Below are positions 1-8,596 of a DNA stretch of 64,000 bases, piece by piece. The DNA is taken from assembly GCA_016711605.1 (NCBI GenBank), contig JADJSS010000011.1, positions 1-64,000 of the forward strand, given 5' to 3'. The notes beneath the pieces were generated by a model, which saw nothing but the letters and a program-made list of their open reading frames with translations, searched no databases and was not told the origin of the DNA. Position 1 is the first letter of the stretch. Every line of letters begins with the position of its first letter. The DNA comes from Saprospirales bacterium (lineage in GTDB: Bacteria; Bacteroidota; Bacteroidia; Chitinophagales; JADIYW01). A program made the translations under genes and the position numbers.

Positions 1-1
1 T

Positions 2-280
2 GAGTTAAAAAAGCATCGCATAAAAATTGAAAAATATGGTGTAAGTCCAAATGTAATTCGTGCCATTAATAAGCAAATAACATTTGTAAATGAAGGTGAG
101 ATACCTTTAGAACTTGCTAAGAAAGCATACAGAATTATGAAAGATATTGATGAAAATGATACGCCATTTTTAGAACTTTCCTACTTTTTGAACTGTAAAA
201 TTTGGACAGGTGATAAAAAATTTCACGAAGGTTTATTGAAGAAAGGCATAAAACGAACATTACTCACAAAACTCGTTTAA
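2..280 (+). CDS. PIN-domain protein, C-terminal part (5' end outside window)
   Basis: The reading frame is open from base 2 to a TAA at 278-280 and has no start in the window, so only about 92 C-terminal residues are seen. The peptide contains DENDTPFLELSYFLN and then IWTGDKKF. These resemble the third and fourth acidic-residue regions of PIN-domain nucleases (VapC/PilT-N type), in which Asp residues hold the metal in the active site. Such proteins are usually toxins of toxin-antitoxin pairs or RNA-processing nucleases. An antitoxin would lie upstream, outside the window. It ends 2 nt before the next start codon. Confidence 0.75.
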   Translation, partial: ELKKHRIKIEKYGVSPNVIRAINKQITFVNEGEIPLELAKKAYRIMKDIDENDTPFLELSYFLNCKIWTGDKKFHEGLLKKGIKRTLLTKLV

Positions 281-282
281 TA

Positions 283-717
283 ATGAAGATATTCATACCT
301 ATATTAATCATGCTTTTCACCACTCATTTATTTGCACAGAATAAACATAGTGAGTTATATTATCAAGTTGAAACGATTTGTAAGACAGTATTGAAATCAG
401 ATATAGTTAATAGTGATACAAATAATGTTCCAAAAGTTAGAATTTCTGATGTAGATATTTCAAAAATACAAATTCATTATGAATATCTTTATAATTTTAA
501 TATTCCACTATTGATAATTGATGGAATTCCTCACAATGAATATGCTATTCTAGATTCTATAGATTATAATTCAATTGTATCAATTCAAATACTTAAACCA
601 AATGCCTCTACAACATTAGATGGTTCAAGACCTGATAAAGGAATGATATTATTAGAAACAAATGAAGAATATCAAAAGAAATTTACCAAAAAGAAAAAAC
701 GAAAAGTAAAAAGTTAA
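283..717 (+). CDS. Small secreted protein with a TonB-plug-like segment
   Basis: 144 residues. Residues 1-18 form a signal peptide (hydrophobic core, then LFAQ), so export to the periplasm or outer membrane is expected. Residues ~75-125 (PLLIIDGIPHNEY, then SIVSIQILKPNAST, then GSRPDKGMILLET) follow the pattern of the plug domain of SusC/RagA TonB-dependent receptors, where the usual forms are PLIVIDGVP, IESIEVLKDASAT and YGSRGANGVILI. There is no beta-barrel, and the C-terminus is a Lys-rich tail. A free-standing plug-like protein could be a small periplasmic partner or a leftover of a receptor. It starts 2 nt after the PIN gene and is probably co-transcribed. Function not known. Confidence 0.65.
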   Translation: MKIFIPILIMLFTTHLFAQNKHSELYYQVETICKTVLKSDIVNSDTNNVPKVRISDVDISKIQIHYEYLYNFNIPLLIIDGIPHNEYAILDSIDYNSIVSIQILKPNASTTLDGSRPDKGMILLETNEEYQKKFTKKKKRKVKS

Positions 718-719
718 TC

Positions 720-2033
720 TTATTTCTTTCTAAAGAAAATATTTATTGGAACACCTGACAACGGAAAGTTTGCTCGCAATCTGTTTTCTAAATAATTTTT
801 ATAAGCACCTTTTATGTAATCTGGATGATTGCAGAAGAAGGCAAAACTTGGCACTTTAGTTGGTAATTGCGTGACGTATTTTATTTTGATGTACTCACCA
901 CGATACGCTGGTGGATGATATTTTTCAATTTCAGCCAACATCACTTCATTGAGTTTGTGTGTAGGTATTTTAATCTGGCGATTGTTATATACTTCCAGCA
1001 CGGTATCAATCGCCTGGAAGATACGTTGTTTCTCTAAAGCAGAAATAAACAAGATTGGAATATCTGTAAATGGCGCAATTTTTTCTTTGATCTTTTCAGT
1101 ATATCCTAAAATGGTTTTAGAATCTTTTTCAATCGCGTCCCATTTATTCACCAAAATAACAATACCTTTTTTATGCGTTTCCATGATGTCAAATATCTTC
1201 ATATCTTGACCTTCAATTCCAACGGTTGCATCGAGTACCAAAATACATACATCTGCTTCATCAATTGCTTTAATGGCACGAATCACCGAATAAAACTCTA
1301 AATCTTCGTGTACTTTATTTTTCTTACGAATACCTGCAGTATCAATCAGTAAAAATTCTTTTCCATATAAATTATAATGTGTGTGAATGGAATCGCGCGT
1401 GGTTCCAGCAATATCGGTAACAATATTTCTTTCTTCACCAATTAATGCATTCAACAACGTTGATTTTCCAACGTTTGGTTGTCCAACAATAGTAATTTTT
1501 GGTAAATCAGCATATTGGTCTTCTGCATTTTCAATATCATCTGGAATTAATTCGGTAATTCTATCTAATATTTCTCCAGTTCCGCTACCACTCATCGATG
1601 AAACACAAAATAATTCATCGAAACCTAAACCATAAAATTCATTGGCAATATAACTTCTTTCGGTGTTATCAACTTTATTTACGCATAACAACACTGGTTT
1701 TTTAGCTTTACGCAGTTCTTGCGCTAAACTTTCGTCTAAATCGGTAATTCCAGTCGTTACATCAACCATAAACACCAAAATATTAGCTTCAACAATGGCT
1801 AATCGAACTTGTTTTTTAATTTCTTTTTCAAAAATATCGTCTGTATGTGATACAAAACCACCAGTATCAATCACATTAAATGATTTTCCATTCCATTCAG
1901 TAACTCCATATTGACGATCGCGCGTAACACCGCTAAAATCATCTACAATAGCTTTGCGCGCTCCTAATAATCGGTTAAATAATGTCGATTTTCCTACGTT
2001 TGGTCTTCCAATTATGGCGATGGTATAACTCAT
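720..2033 (-). CDS. der: Ribosome-assembly GTPase Der (EngA)
   Basis: 437 residues, the usual length for Der. It has two tandem Era-type GTPase domains, each with its own G1 loop (GRPNVGKST at residues 8-16 and GQPNVGKST near 184), DTGG/DTAG G3 motifs and NKVD/NKWD G4 motifs. The last ~80 residues form the KH-like domain. Der binds the 50S subunit and is needed for its late assembly. The frame is intact from ATG to TAA. A TAATTTTG hexamer-like box lies only 8 nt before the ATG, too close to be read confidently as a promoter. It converges with the small secreted-protein gene. Confidence 0.97.
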   Translation of the reverse strand: MSYTIAIIGRPNVGKSTLFNRLLGARKAIVDDFSGVTRDRQYGVTEWNGKSFNVIDTGGFVSHTDDIFEKEIKKQVRLAIVEANILVFMVDVTTGITDLDESLAQELRKAKKPVLLCVNKVDNTERSYIANEFYGLGFDELFCVSSMSGSGTGEILDRITELIPDDIENAEDQYADLPKITIVGQPNVGKSTLLNALIGEERNIVTDIAGTTRDSIHTHYNLYGKEFLLIDTAGIRKKNKVHEDLEFYSVIRAIKAIDEADVCILVLDATVGIEGQDMKIFDIMETHKKGIVILVNKWDAIEKDSKTILGYTEKIKEKIAPFTDIPILFISALEKQRIFQAIDTVLEVYNNRQIKIPTHKLNEVMLAEIEKYHPPAYRGEYIKIKYVTQLPTKVPSFAFFCNHPDYIKGAYKNYLENRLRANFPLSGVPINIFFRKK

Positions 2034-2162
2034 GATGCTGCAAAATTAAGCATAGAATTTTGAATTTTAACCATTCAATCGAATAAGGTATTGTTATTGA
2101 TTAAAGGAATTTTCTCTCAGAAGACATTGATTTACACAGAAAATTCTACCATATATTGACTT

Positions 2163-2822
2163 TTAACGAATAGTATAATATTCACCACGCGCATCTTTAT
2201 GTTGTAAAATAGCACCTAATTTCATTAGTTTAATGAGTATTTTATTGGCACGTTGCAAAGAAATATTCAATCGATTACTCAATTCTTTTGCCATAATGAG
2301 TTCTTTTTTGTTCAGATAATCTAACACGAATTTTTCTTTAGAATCTAAATTATTCATATCGAGTTCCTCTTCATCGTCTTCCAATTCAATCATCTTTTTG
2401 GTAGATTTAGATGCAACCATGGTTTTGTCGTTATTGCGCATATATAATTGCCAATCGTCGTTATCGTCTAAAGCAAAGTGTGGTTTTCGCAAACTGTTTT
2501 TAATTTCAACTGCTAAAACAGCCAATTCTTCATCCAATTCATAAATAGTAAAGTATACATCTACTGGTGGTTCGCAGAAATGTTCGGCAGCTTCATGAAT
2601 CATATACATTTCTTCTTCACAATCGCAACCTAAAACCAAACCGTTGTCTTTTACACCAATTAATAAAGTTCCACCTTTGTTGTTGGCAAATGCAGCAATG
2701 GTTCTGCCAATTTTTCGCTGATTCGATATGGTTTGTTTAAAATCCAACTGAACGCCTTCACCTTTGGAAATTATAGTTTCCAGTTCTGCTGCATCTGTTT
2801 TTATATTTGGTGCGAAACGCAT
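2163..2822 (-). CDS. AlbA_2 (Schlafen-like) domain protein with C-terminal winged helix
   Basis: 219 residues. Residues ~14-110 match the AlbA_2 / divergent AAA-4 family: a G-x-x-L-D-F-K start, then AAFANNKGGTLLIGVKDNG, which is the hallmark segment. Residues ~150-219 look like a winged-helix DNA-binding domain (NKKELIMAKELSNRLNIS and following). Proteins of this family are often transcription regulators, and some are RNA nucleases. A run of acidic residues (EDDEEELD) links the two halves. It lies between der and the divergently transcribed acyltransferase gene with no obvious functional link. Confidence 0.85.
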   Translation of the reverse strand: MRFAPNIKTDAAELETIISKGEGVQLDFKQTISNQRKIGRTIAAFANNKGGTLLIGVKDNGLVLGCDCEEEMYMIHEAAEHFCEPPVDVYFTIYELDEELAVLAVEIKNSLRKPHFALDDNDDWQLYMRNNDKTMVASKSTKKMIELEDDEEELDMNNLDSKEKFVLDYLNKKELIMAKELSNRLNISLQRANKILIKLMKLGAILQHKDARGEYYTIR

Positions 2823-2847
2823 ATTTAAGCTTAAATTAGATTAAAAT

Positions 2848-3000
2848 AACCACTTAAGAAACTTTAGAAACAAAAGTTTTAATTGAAGATTACAAAATGA
2901 TAAGACAAGAAGAAATCTTAGTTTTCTTGTTATCACTTGTAATTACCTTTAATTTTCTTTGTTCCGAAGTATCGGAACTTTTGTGCCTTATGTGGTTTAA
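2848..3000. repeat. Intergenic element with imperfect inverted ends and 9-nt periodic arm
   Basis: The left arm starts AACCACTTAAG and continues AAACTTTAG, AAACAAAAG, a 9-nt periodic pattern ending in AG. The right end reads AACTTTTGTGCCTTATGTGGTT, which pairs imperfectly with it. Inside lie a TGATAA(g)ACAAGAA / TTCTTGTTATCA hairpin and the palindrome TTCCGAAGTATCGGAA (2962-2977). The same ACCACTTAAGAA core recurs twice at 35.07-35.19 kb. It sits between the divergent AlbA_2 and acyltransferase genes. Confidence 0.55.
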
Positions 3001-3034
3001 ATATCATTCAATTAAAATTTGAAAGTATAAAAAT

Positions 3035-3042
3035 TATCTTTG
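3035..3042 (+). promoter_or_regulatory. Probable -7 box (TATCTTTG) for the acyltransferase/gpsA operon
   Basis: TATCTTTG matches the Bacteroidota -7 consensus TAnnTTTG and lies 51 nt before the start codon at 3094. A TTTG occurs at 3018-3021, but the spacing of 13 nt is shorter than usual, so the -33 element is uncertain. Confidence 0.45.
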
Positions 3043-3093
3043 TAACAGTAGTTTTTCAGAATAAAAATTTTAATTTACACACGAATAATTAGC

Positions 3094-4764
3094 ATGTTAG
3101 ATTCTGTAATACCAAAAATTAAAGACTGGCCAATTAATCTTATCGCTTTAAAAAAAGATAAGATCATGCAGGCATCTATTGCAGATACACTCATCGAGTT
3201 TAATAAAGCATATCCAACTAATTCAAAAATTCGCGAACTGATACAAAAAACGTTGTATTTAGAACGCATCCGAATTAAGACCGATTCCTGGGAAGTGGAT
3301 CCAGAAGATGAAAATGAATTTTGGGCAAAAATAAAGAAACAACTATTTGTTGCCGATCCATCGCTGATAGAAGAACACAAATCGCAGGAATTGCATCAGG
3401 AAATGCTGCACGAAATTGTGTCGCGCTATACTCATGAGATTTGTGGCAACTTTAAACCAGGTGTTTTCTGGATGGCGCGACAAGTATTGCGCAGAATTTT
3501 CGCTCGATTGTTCAATGCACATTTTGGCGGTTTTAAAGGTTTATTTTATCCAGATGAAAAACTAAAAGACAAGCTCATTGTAGCTGGTCCAGTAGATAAA
3601 ATCCGGAATTTAGTTACCAAAGGCACTGTGATTCTAGTGCCTACACACTTTAGTAATTTAGATTCTGTCATTATCGGTTTCGGTATGGATTATATCGGTT
3701 TGCCTGCATTTCAATACGGTGCTGGTTTGAATTTATTCAATTCAAAAATGTTCAACTTATTGATGAGCAATCTCGGTCCCTATAAATTAGACCGACGTAA
3801 AAAAAATCCTATTTATGTTGAAACATTAAAATCGTATTCAAAAACAAATGTCATTGCTGGTGCCAACACCATCTTTTTTCCAGGTGGAACCCGTTCTCGC
3901 GCTGGAAATATAGAAAACGATTTAAAATTAGGTTTGTTAGGAACCGTAATGGAAGCGCAACGCGAACACTATTTCACCAATCCATCTACCTTGGCAACTA
4001 AAATATTTGTAGTGCCATTAACCATTAGTTATCCGTTTGTTTTGGAAGCATCATCCTTAATTGAAGAACATTTAAAACGCACTGGAAAAGAACAATATTT
4101 AACACAGGAAAACAACATGCCTCCTTGGAAAACCGTATGGAAGTTTTTCTGGGAAACGTTTTCAAAATCATCCGAAATCACTTTGTCGTTAGGCGAACCC
4201 ATGGATGTTTTTGGTAATAATTTAGATGACGATGGTTTTAGTTTAGATAAACTAGATAGAAAAATAGACGTTCGACAATACTTCATGAATAAAGGTATGA
4301 TGAAAGTAGATGCGCAACGCGAAAGTATTTACACACAAATGCTTGGCGATAAAATTGTGGCTGCTTTTAAATACAATAATGTAGTATATGCATCTCATGT
4401 TGTCGCTTTTGTTGCGTTTGAATTATTGCGCAAACAACTCGATAGTCCAGATATATTTACCATGCTGCGTACACCAGAAGAAGACCGAGAAATTGATTTC
4501 GATAGTTTTAAAACCAACATGAAACGCGCTATCGATGAATTGTATATGTTGAACAACAGAAAGCAATTGAAACTGGCATCACATATTACCACGAAAGAAT
4601 TACCTGAAATTATTGATTTAGGCATCGAACAGATGAGTATGTATCATCCAAATTTGCCTTTATTGAGAACCAAAAATGGAAATATCACCAGCGAAGATTT
4701 GAAATTATTATATTACTATCACAACCGAATGGATGGCTATGGCTTACAAAAATACATCGGATAA
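3094..4764 (+). CDS. PlsB-like glycerol-3-phosphate / 1-acylglycerol-3-phosphate acyltransferase
   Basis: 556 residues. The acyltransferase core shows the catalytic H-x4-D motif as HFSNLD (His185, Asp190) and block III as FPGGTRSR (residues 262-269, with Gly where many homologues have Glu). This family acylates glycerol-3-phosphate or lysophosphatidate at the inner membrane in phospholipid synthesis. The protein is longer than PlsC (~250 aa) and shorter than E. coli PlsB (~800 aa), with an N-terminal helical extension of about 170 residues and a C-terminal domain. The next gene, gpsA, makes glycerol-3-phosphate and overlaps it by 32 nt, so substrate supply and use are translationally coupled. 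Confidence 0.88.
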   Translation: MLDSVIPKIKDWPINLIALKKDKIMQASIADTLIEFNKAYPTNSKIRELIQKTLYLERIRIKTDSWEVDPEDENEFWAKIKKQLFVADPSLIEEHKSQELHQEMLHEIVSRYTHEICGNFKPGVFWMARQVLRRIFARLFNAHFGGFKGLFYPDEKLKDKLIVAGPVDKIRNLVTKGTVILVPTHFSNLDSVIIGFGMDYIGLPAFQYGAGLNLFNSKMFNLLMSNLGPYKLDRRKKNPIYVETLKSYSKTNVIAGANTIFFPGGTRSRAGNIENDLKLGLLGTVMEAQREHYFTNPSTLATKIFVVPLTISYPFVLEASSLIEEHLKRTGKEQYLTQENNMPPWKTVWKFFWETFSKSSEITLSLGEPMDVFGNNLDDDGFSLDKLDRKIDVRQYFMNKGMMKVDAQRESIYTQMLGDKIVAAFKYNNVVYASHVVAFVAFELLRKQLDSPDIFTMLRTPEEDREIDFDSFKTNMKRAIDELYMLNNRKQLKLASHITTKELPEIIDLGIEQMSMYHPNLPLLRTKNGNITSEDLKLLYYYHNRMDGYGLQKYIG

Positions 4765-5800
4765 AGCACCTGTTGGCGTAATTGGTGCAGGTAGTTTTGG
4801 TACTGCTGTTGCTAACTTATTAGCTGAAAACGGCGAAGTATTATTCTATTCGCGCAGACCTGATGCGGTTGAATTGATCAATAAAGAAAGAATTAACAAC
4901 GGACAAGCTATTCACAAGAACATTACTGCAACTGCAGATTTAAATGAAATTGCAGACCGTTGCTACCTGCTTTTTCCATCGGTGCCTTCTGATTCTTTTA
5001 GACAATTGATGCGCGATGCATCGCCGCATTTACGACCAGACCATATTTTAATTCATTGCACCAAAGGATTCGATATAAAATTAGAAGAAGGCAAAACCAT
5101 TTTAGACAAAGATTTGATCTTGTTTCCTTCGGATATTTATACGATGAGCAAAGTAATTTTGGAAGAAACCACAGTGCGACGTGTTGGCTGCATGAGTGGT
5201 CCCAATTTAGCACGCGAAATTGCAGATTTTCATCCAGCTGCAACAGTGATTGCCAGCAAGTTTGAAGAAGTTATTAAAGAAGGTGAAACGGCGATACGCA
5301 GCAAACGTTTGCAAGTATATAGCAACAACGATATTTATGCAGTTGAACTAGCTGGCGTACTCAAAAACTCCATGGCCTTGGCAGCAGGCGCACTTGGTGG
5401 TTTAGGTTATGGCAATAATGCGATGGCATTTTTAATCACACGCGGTTTAGGTGAAATCATCAGATTATCCACAGCAATGGGTGCCGATAAACATGCGTTT
5501 TTAGGTTTGGCTGGCATTGGCGATTTAGTGGCAACCTGCACCTCACCATTAAGTCGAAATTATACAGTTGGCGCGCGTTTGGCAAAAGGCGAAACTTTAG
5601 AACAAATTATTGCCACTTCATCAGAAGTTGCAGAAGGTATAAAAACGGTCAGCATCAGTAAAAAACTGGCAGACTCAACCGATATAAAACTACCAATTAT
5701 CCAGGCAATTTACAGAGTGCTTTTTGAAGATTTAAAAGTAGAAGACGCACTTGGCTACTTAATGGAATACCGTTTTGGGTATGATGCTGATTATATGTAA
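4733..5800 (+). CDS. gpsA: NAD(P)H-dependent glycerol-3-phosphate dehydrogenase
   Basis: 355 residues. The Rossmann motif GAGSFGTA is at residues 18-25. The segment AVELAGVLKNSMALAAG carries the catalytic Lys, and GLAGIGDLVATCTS is the conserved GpsA signature. The enzyme reduces dihydroxyacetone phosphate to sn-glycerol-3-phosphate for phospholipids. The start overlaps the end of the acyltransferase gene. An in-frame ATG two codons later (4739) is an equally possible start. The C-terminus (FGYDADYM) is slightly longer than in many homologues. Confidence 0.95.
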   Translation: MAMAYKNTSDKAPVGVIGAGSFGTAVANLLAENGEVLFYSRRPDAVELINKERINNGQAIHKNITATADLNEIADRCYLLFPSVPSDSFRQLMRDASPHLRPDHILIHCTKGFDIKLEEGKTILDKDLILFPSDIYTMSKVILEETTVRRVGCMSGPNLAREIADFHPAATVIASKFEEVIKEGETAIRSKRLQVYSNNDIYAVELAGVLKNSMALAAGALGGLGYGNNAMAFLITRGLGEIIRLSTAMGADKHAFLGLAGIGDLVATCTSPLSRNYTVGARLAKGETLEQIIATSSEVAEGIKTVSISKKLADSTDIKLPIIQAIYRVLFEDLKVEDALGYLMEYRFGYDADYM

Positions 5801-5818
5801 AATGTACTATTTTCAAAT

Positions 5819-6081
5819 TTATTTAAATGCAGAATTTAGTTTATCTAATTCTTCATTTGGTAAAATTTCCACTAAATATGATTTCAATTCACTTTTTTCT
5901 TTCTCAGAAAATTGTTGAATTTCAGTTACATTATCGATGAATTCGTTTATCTTGATTTCCTAAGAAATATCATTCACAAAATATTCATTATCTAAAGTTT
6001 TACTTATATTTCCTAATCCTTTAATTTCATGTTTTTAAAGTTTTTACCAGAATGAAACTGAAGGTCTTGACATAAATAATG
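5819..6081 (-). pseudogene. Short interrupted coding remnant, function unknown
   Basis: No single frame is open, but the minus strand reads as a continuous protein-like sequence if two faults are corrected. It begins HYLCQDLQFHSGKNFK. A 1-nt loss in an A5 run follows, then EIKGLGNISKTLDNEYF and NDIS. An in-frame TAG comes next, then EIKINEFIDNVTEIQQF, and the frame ends in DKLNSAFK-TAA. The balanced, hydrophilic composition is coding-like. It may be a pseudogene or a real small gene damaged by sequence error. I do not recognise the family. Confidence 0.45.
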
Positions 6082-6101
6082 TCGAACATTAAAAATAAAA
6101 A

Positions 6102-7640
6102 TTATCGTCTAATTTCTGTACTTGTAAGATTGAGTGAAAGCCCAAAAAACAATCCACAACGGAACGCTGTTTTAGTTAAAGCTGTTGCATCTACTTCGGC
6201 TTGTTTATACAATTTATTGGTTTCATATTTTCCGTTTAGTTTCTCAACAGAACCAAAGGATGCTCCAACAGTAAATGCTACTGAATATTTGTTGCCAAAT
6301 GCAGAAGTGAAACCGATATTAAATCCAGACGATTTTACATCTTTGAAATCGACATTTACACCAACTGAACCACCAACACTAACGAACCTTGCCACTCTGC
6401 TAAGAAAGTGCGCATACGCAACACCATTTGGAATAAACCAATCTCTATTTTTATCACGCGAAATTAACACTTGTCCAACTTTAGAACCAGTTATAGTATC
6501 AACAATAGAATCGCGTGTATTTAATGTAAAAGAATTATTGAACAATCCAATTGTATTCATACCCAAACCAACACCAAATTTAAATTGACAACCACCTTTT
6601 ACCCAAATTTTCAAATACGTTTTTTTGATTTCTTTTGTAGGACTTGCAAAATCTAAATTTGTTTTTGGTGCTACTTTAAACGTAAATTCAATATCATCGC
6701 CATCTGCCTGAATTGGCGCAGAAGAAACTTCATAGTTTGTTGAGTTTTTTATGGAAGCATACAGTTTTATTACTTGTTTGCCAACTGCATTGTAATCATA
6801 TCCACTTACCTGTTGCATTAAATCAGTTGCTTTTTGATGCAAATCAGATGCACGTTTTAGTAATTGCACATAGTCATCATCTTCTAGATTTATTTTATAT
6901 AGTGCGTTAATATCAGCAAGCGATTTTGCATTAATCATTACAGCAGCAACTTGCTTTTGCAATTTTTCTTTTCTTGTAGCTTCTATCTTAGGCAAATTAT
7001 TATATGCTTCTTCTTCTTCCATTTTTGCATCATCAATGGCAGTTTTTAAGACAGAAATCTGATCAAAAATATTTTCATCATTTCTGAATTTTTGTATTAT
7101 CGTTTTGCTTTTTGATTTAATATATTCTGTGGTGTTGGTTGCATCAATTTCACTTTGCGAAAAAGATTGAAGTTGCAAATAAATAGTTTTTAAATCTTCA
7201 AGATTTTTTACTGCTTTTTTAAATGTATTAAATTTTCTAATGTAAAAAGTAGTTTCATCAAATATATCTGAGGTATCATCTGGTTTCTCGCCATTTTTAG
7301 ATTTAGGAATACCACTTGATTGGGTTGATTTTGGTGTAGTTTCATCTGGTGCCGAAGCTGCGGTAAATATTTTTAGTGCAGCTGGAATTTCAGAATTGTA
7401 TGTAATATTTTCGCCATCTAATGTAACAGAATATAATTGTGTGTTTACATTTTTAATTGTAAAATTTACAGTTTCACCAAACTTCACATACTTGTTTTTG
7501 GTCTCAGTAATTTCTGACTTATCTTTTTTATTATAACTAATTGGATATTCTGGATTGCAAAAATCTAAACTAATATTTGAAACTTGAGCAAATATGCAAA
7601 ATGGTAAAATGCTGAACAAAAGTAAAATGATTTTTTTCAT
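6102..7640 (-). CDS. Secreted protein with coiled middle and probable outer-membrane C-terminal region
   Basis: 512 residues. Residues 1-18 are a signal peptide ending in IFAQ. Residues ~30-90 look beta-rich. Residues ~105-130 form a Pro/Ser/Lys-rich linker, and residues ~135-300 are strongly helical and charged (coiled-coil-like). From ~310 the sequence turns beta-rich with alternating hydrophobic residues and Gly (FKFGVGLGMNTIG, then YSVAFTVGASFGSVE), typical of membrane beta-strands. I do not recognise the family. The next gene downstream on the same strand is a membrane protein 33 nt upstream in coordinate terms of its start, so the pair may be an operon with related roles at the envelope. 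Confidence 0.6.
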   Translation of the reverse strand: MKKIILLLFSILPFCIFAQVSNISLDFCNPEYPISYNKKDKSEITETKNKYVKFGETVNFTIKNVNTQLYSVTLDGENITYNSEIPAALKIFTAASAPDETTPKSTQSSGIPKSKNGEKPDDTSDIFDETTFYIRKFNTFKKAVKNLEDLKTIYLQLQSFSQSEIDATNTTEYIKSKSKTIIQKFRNDENIFDQISVLKTAIDDAKMEEEEAYNNLPKIEATRKEKLQKQVAAVMINAKSLADINALYKINLEDDDYVQLLKRASDLHQKATDLMQQVSGYDYNAVGKQVIKLYASIKNSTNYEVSSAPIQADGDDIEFTFKVAPKTNLDFASPTKEIKKTYLKIWVKGGCQFKFGVGLGMNTIGLFNNSFTLNTRDSIVDTITGSKVGQVLISRDKNRDWFIPNGVAYAHFLSRVARFVSVGGSVGVNVDFKDVKSSGFNIGFTSAFGNKYSVAFTVGASFGSVEKLNGKYETNKLYKQAEVDATALTKTAFRCGLFFGLSLNLTSTEIRR

Positions 7641-7673
7641 AGTAATTGTTTTTGGTTTGAATAAATAAAAAGA

Positions 7674-8435
7674 TTATTTTCTTTTAATAATTAACTCATT
7701 GTTGTGTGAATCTTTTGCATAATTGTATTTTATTGTATCATTAGTAATCAGTCTATAAATAATTTCTTGTGTGAACCGATTATTAATTTTTTGCAATGTT
7801 TCAAATGTCATCGAAGAATCTGTTTTAATTTTCTCACTTGATAAATATCTTTCCAATAATTTTACTGAAAAAGTATAAATTTTTTGTTGTTCAGATGGTA
7901 GTTTATTAGCTGTTGAATTAGTATCTAAAATTGGCTCAACAAGAATAATATTTGTTCCTACTTGAATAAAATCGTTTGGATAATTAACTAAAACTTTATT
8001 TAATGATTTAACACATAAACCAGATAATCCATTATCTTTTTCTAACAATTGTTCCTTTGTAATCGATAATTGATTATTCTGTATCATGTATTCTTTAATT
8101 CTCAAACCATCCTTTCTTATTTCCTCCGTTTTTCCTTGGTCTATTTTAAATATTACAATTCCAATAGTGAATACCATTAAACTTACTAGAATAACTTGCT
8201 CTTTAGATATTTCTTTAAAAAAAATTACAAAAAAATTATTCAATCTATGATACAGCATTGTAAAAACTGTAGTTTCATCACTTTTTAAATCAATATTTGC
8301 TGTAGAAAACGCACCTTTCAATAATGCATAATAAAATGGAAGTGCTATGGATAAAAACAACGGCATTGCACTCCAAGACATTGTTTTAATCATATTAGAA
8401 ATAGTTGTAAAAACATTTAAATCTAATGGTGTCAT
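7674..8435 (-). CDS. Membrane-anchored protein of unknown function
   Basis: 253 residues. A first hydrophobic segment lies at ~22-42 and a second at ~78-97 (VILVSLMVFTIGIVIF), followed by a soluble, charged domain of ~150 residues. There is no signal peptide. No catalytic motif is recognised. Its stop lies 33 nt before the start of the secreted coiled-coil protein gene on the same strand, so the two are probably transcribed together, this one first. An AT-rich perfect inverted repeat lies 29 nt before its start. Confidence 0.55.
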   Translation of the reverse strand: MTPLDLNVFTTISNMIKTMSWSAMPLFLSIALPFYYALLKGAFSTANIDLKSDETTVFTMLYHRLNNFFVIFFKEISKEQVILVSLMVFTIGIVIFKIDQGKTEEIRKDGLRIKEYMIQNNQLSITKEQLLEKDNGLSGLCVKSLNKVLVNYPNDFIQVGTNIILVEPILDTNSTANKLPSEQQKIYTFSVKLLERYLSSEKIKTDSSMTFETLQKINNRFTQEIIYRLITNDTIKYNYAKDSHNNELIIKRK

Positions 8436-8463
8436 AAAAAAAAATTTGATTTTCTATTTAAAG

Positions 8464-8489
8464 ATAAATTATTAAAATCAATAATTTAT
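8464..8489. promoter_or_regulatory. AT-rich 10-bp inverted repeat upstream of the unknown membrane-protein operon
   Basis: ATAAATTATT and AATAATTTAT form perfect 10-bp arms around a 6-nt spacer. It could be a hairpin in the 5' leader or an operator for the minus-strand pair. In such AT-rich DNA, chance occurrence is also plausible. Confidence 0.3.
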
Positions 8490-8596
8490 ACTTCTAACTA
8501 TGTAAATCAAAAATAATTCAATATTGATACACCATACAATTGAATGAGTAAACGGTCGATATAATGCGCAAGCGGTAAATATTGAAGGTATATTAC

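Noticed and set aside
6079..6588. 169-residue plus-strand frame
   Set aside because: It lies opposite the well-supported 512-residue secreted protein and has shadow-like composition.
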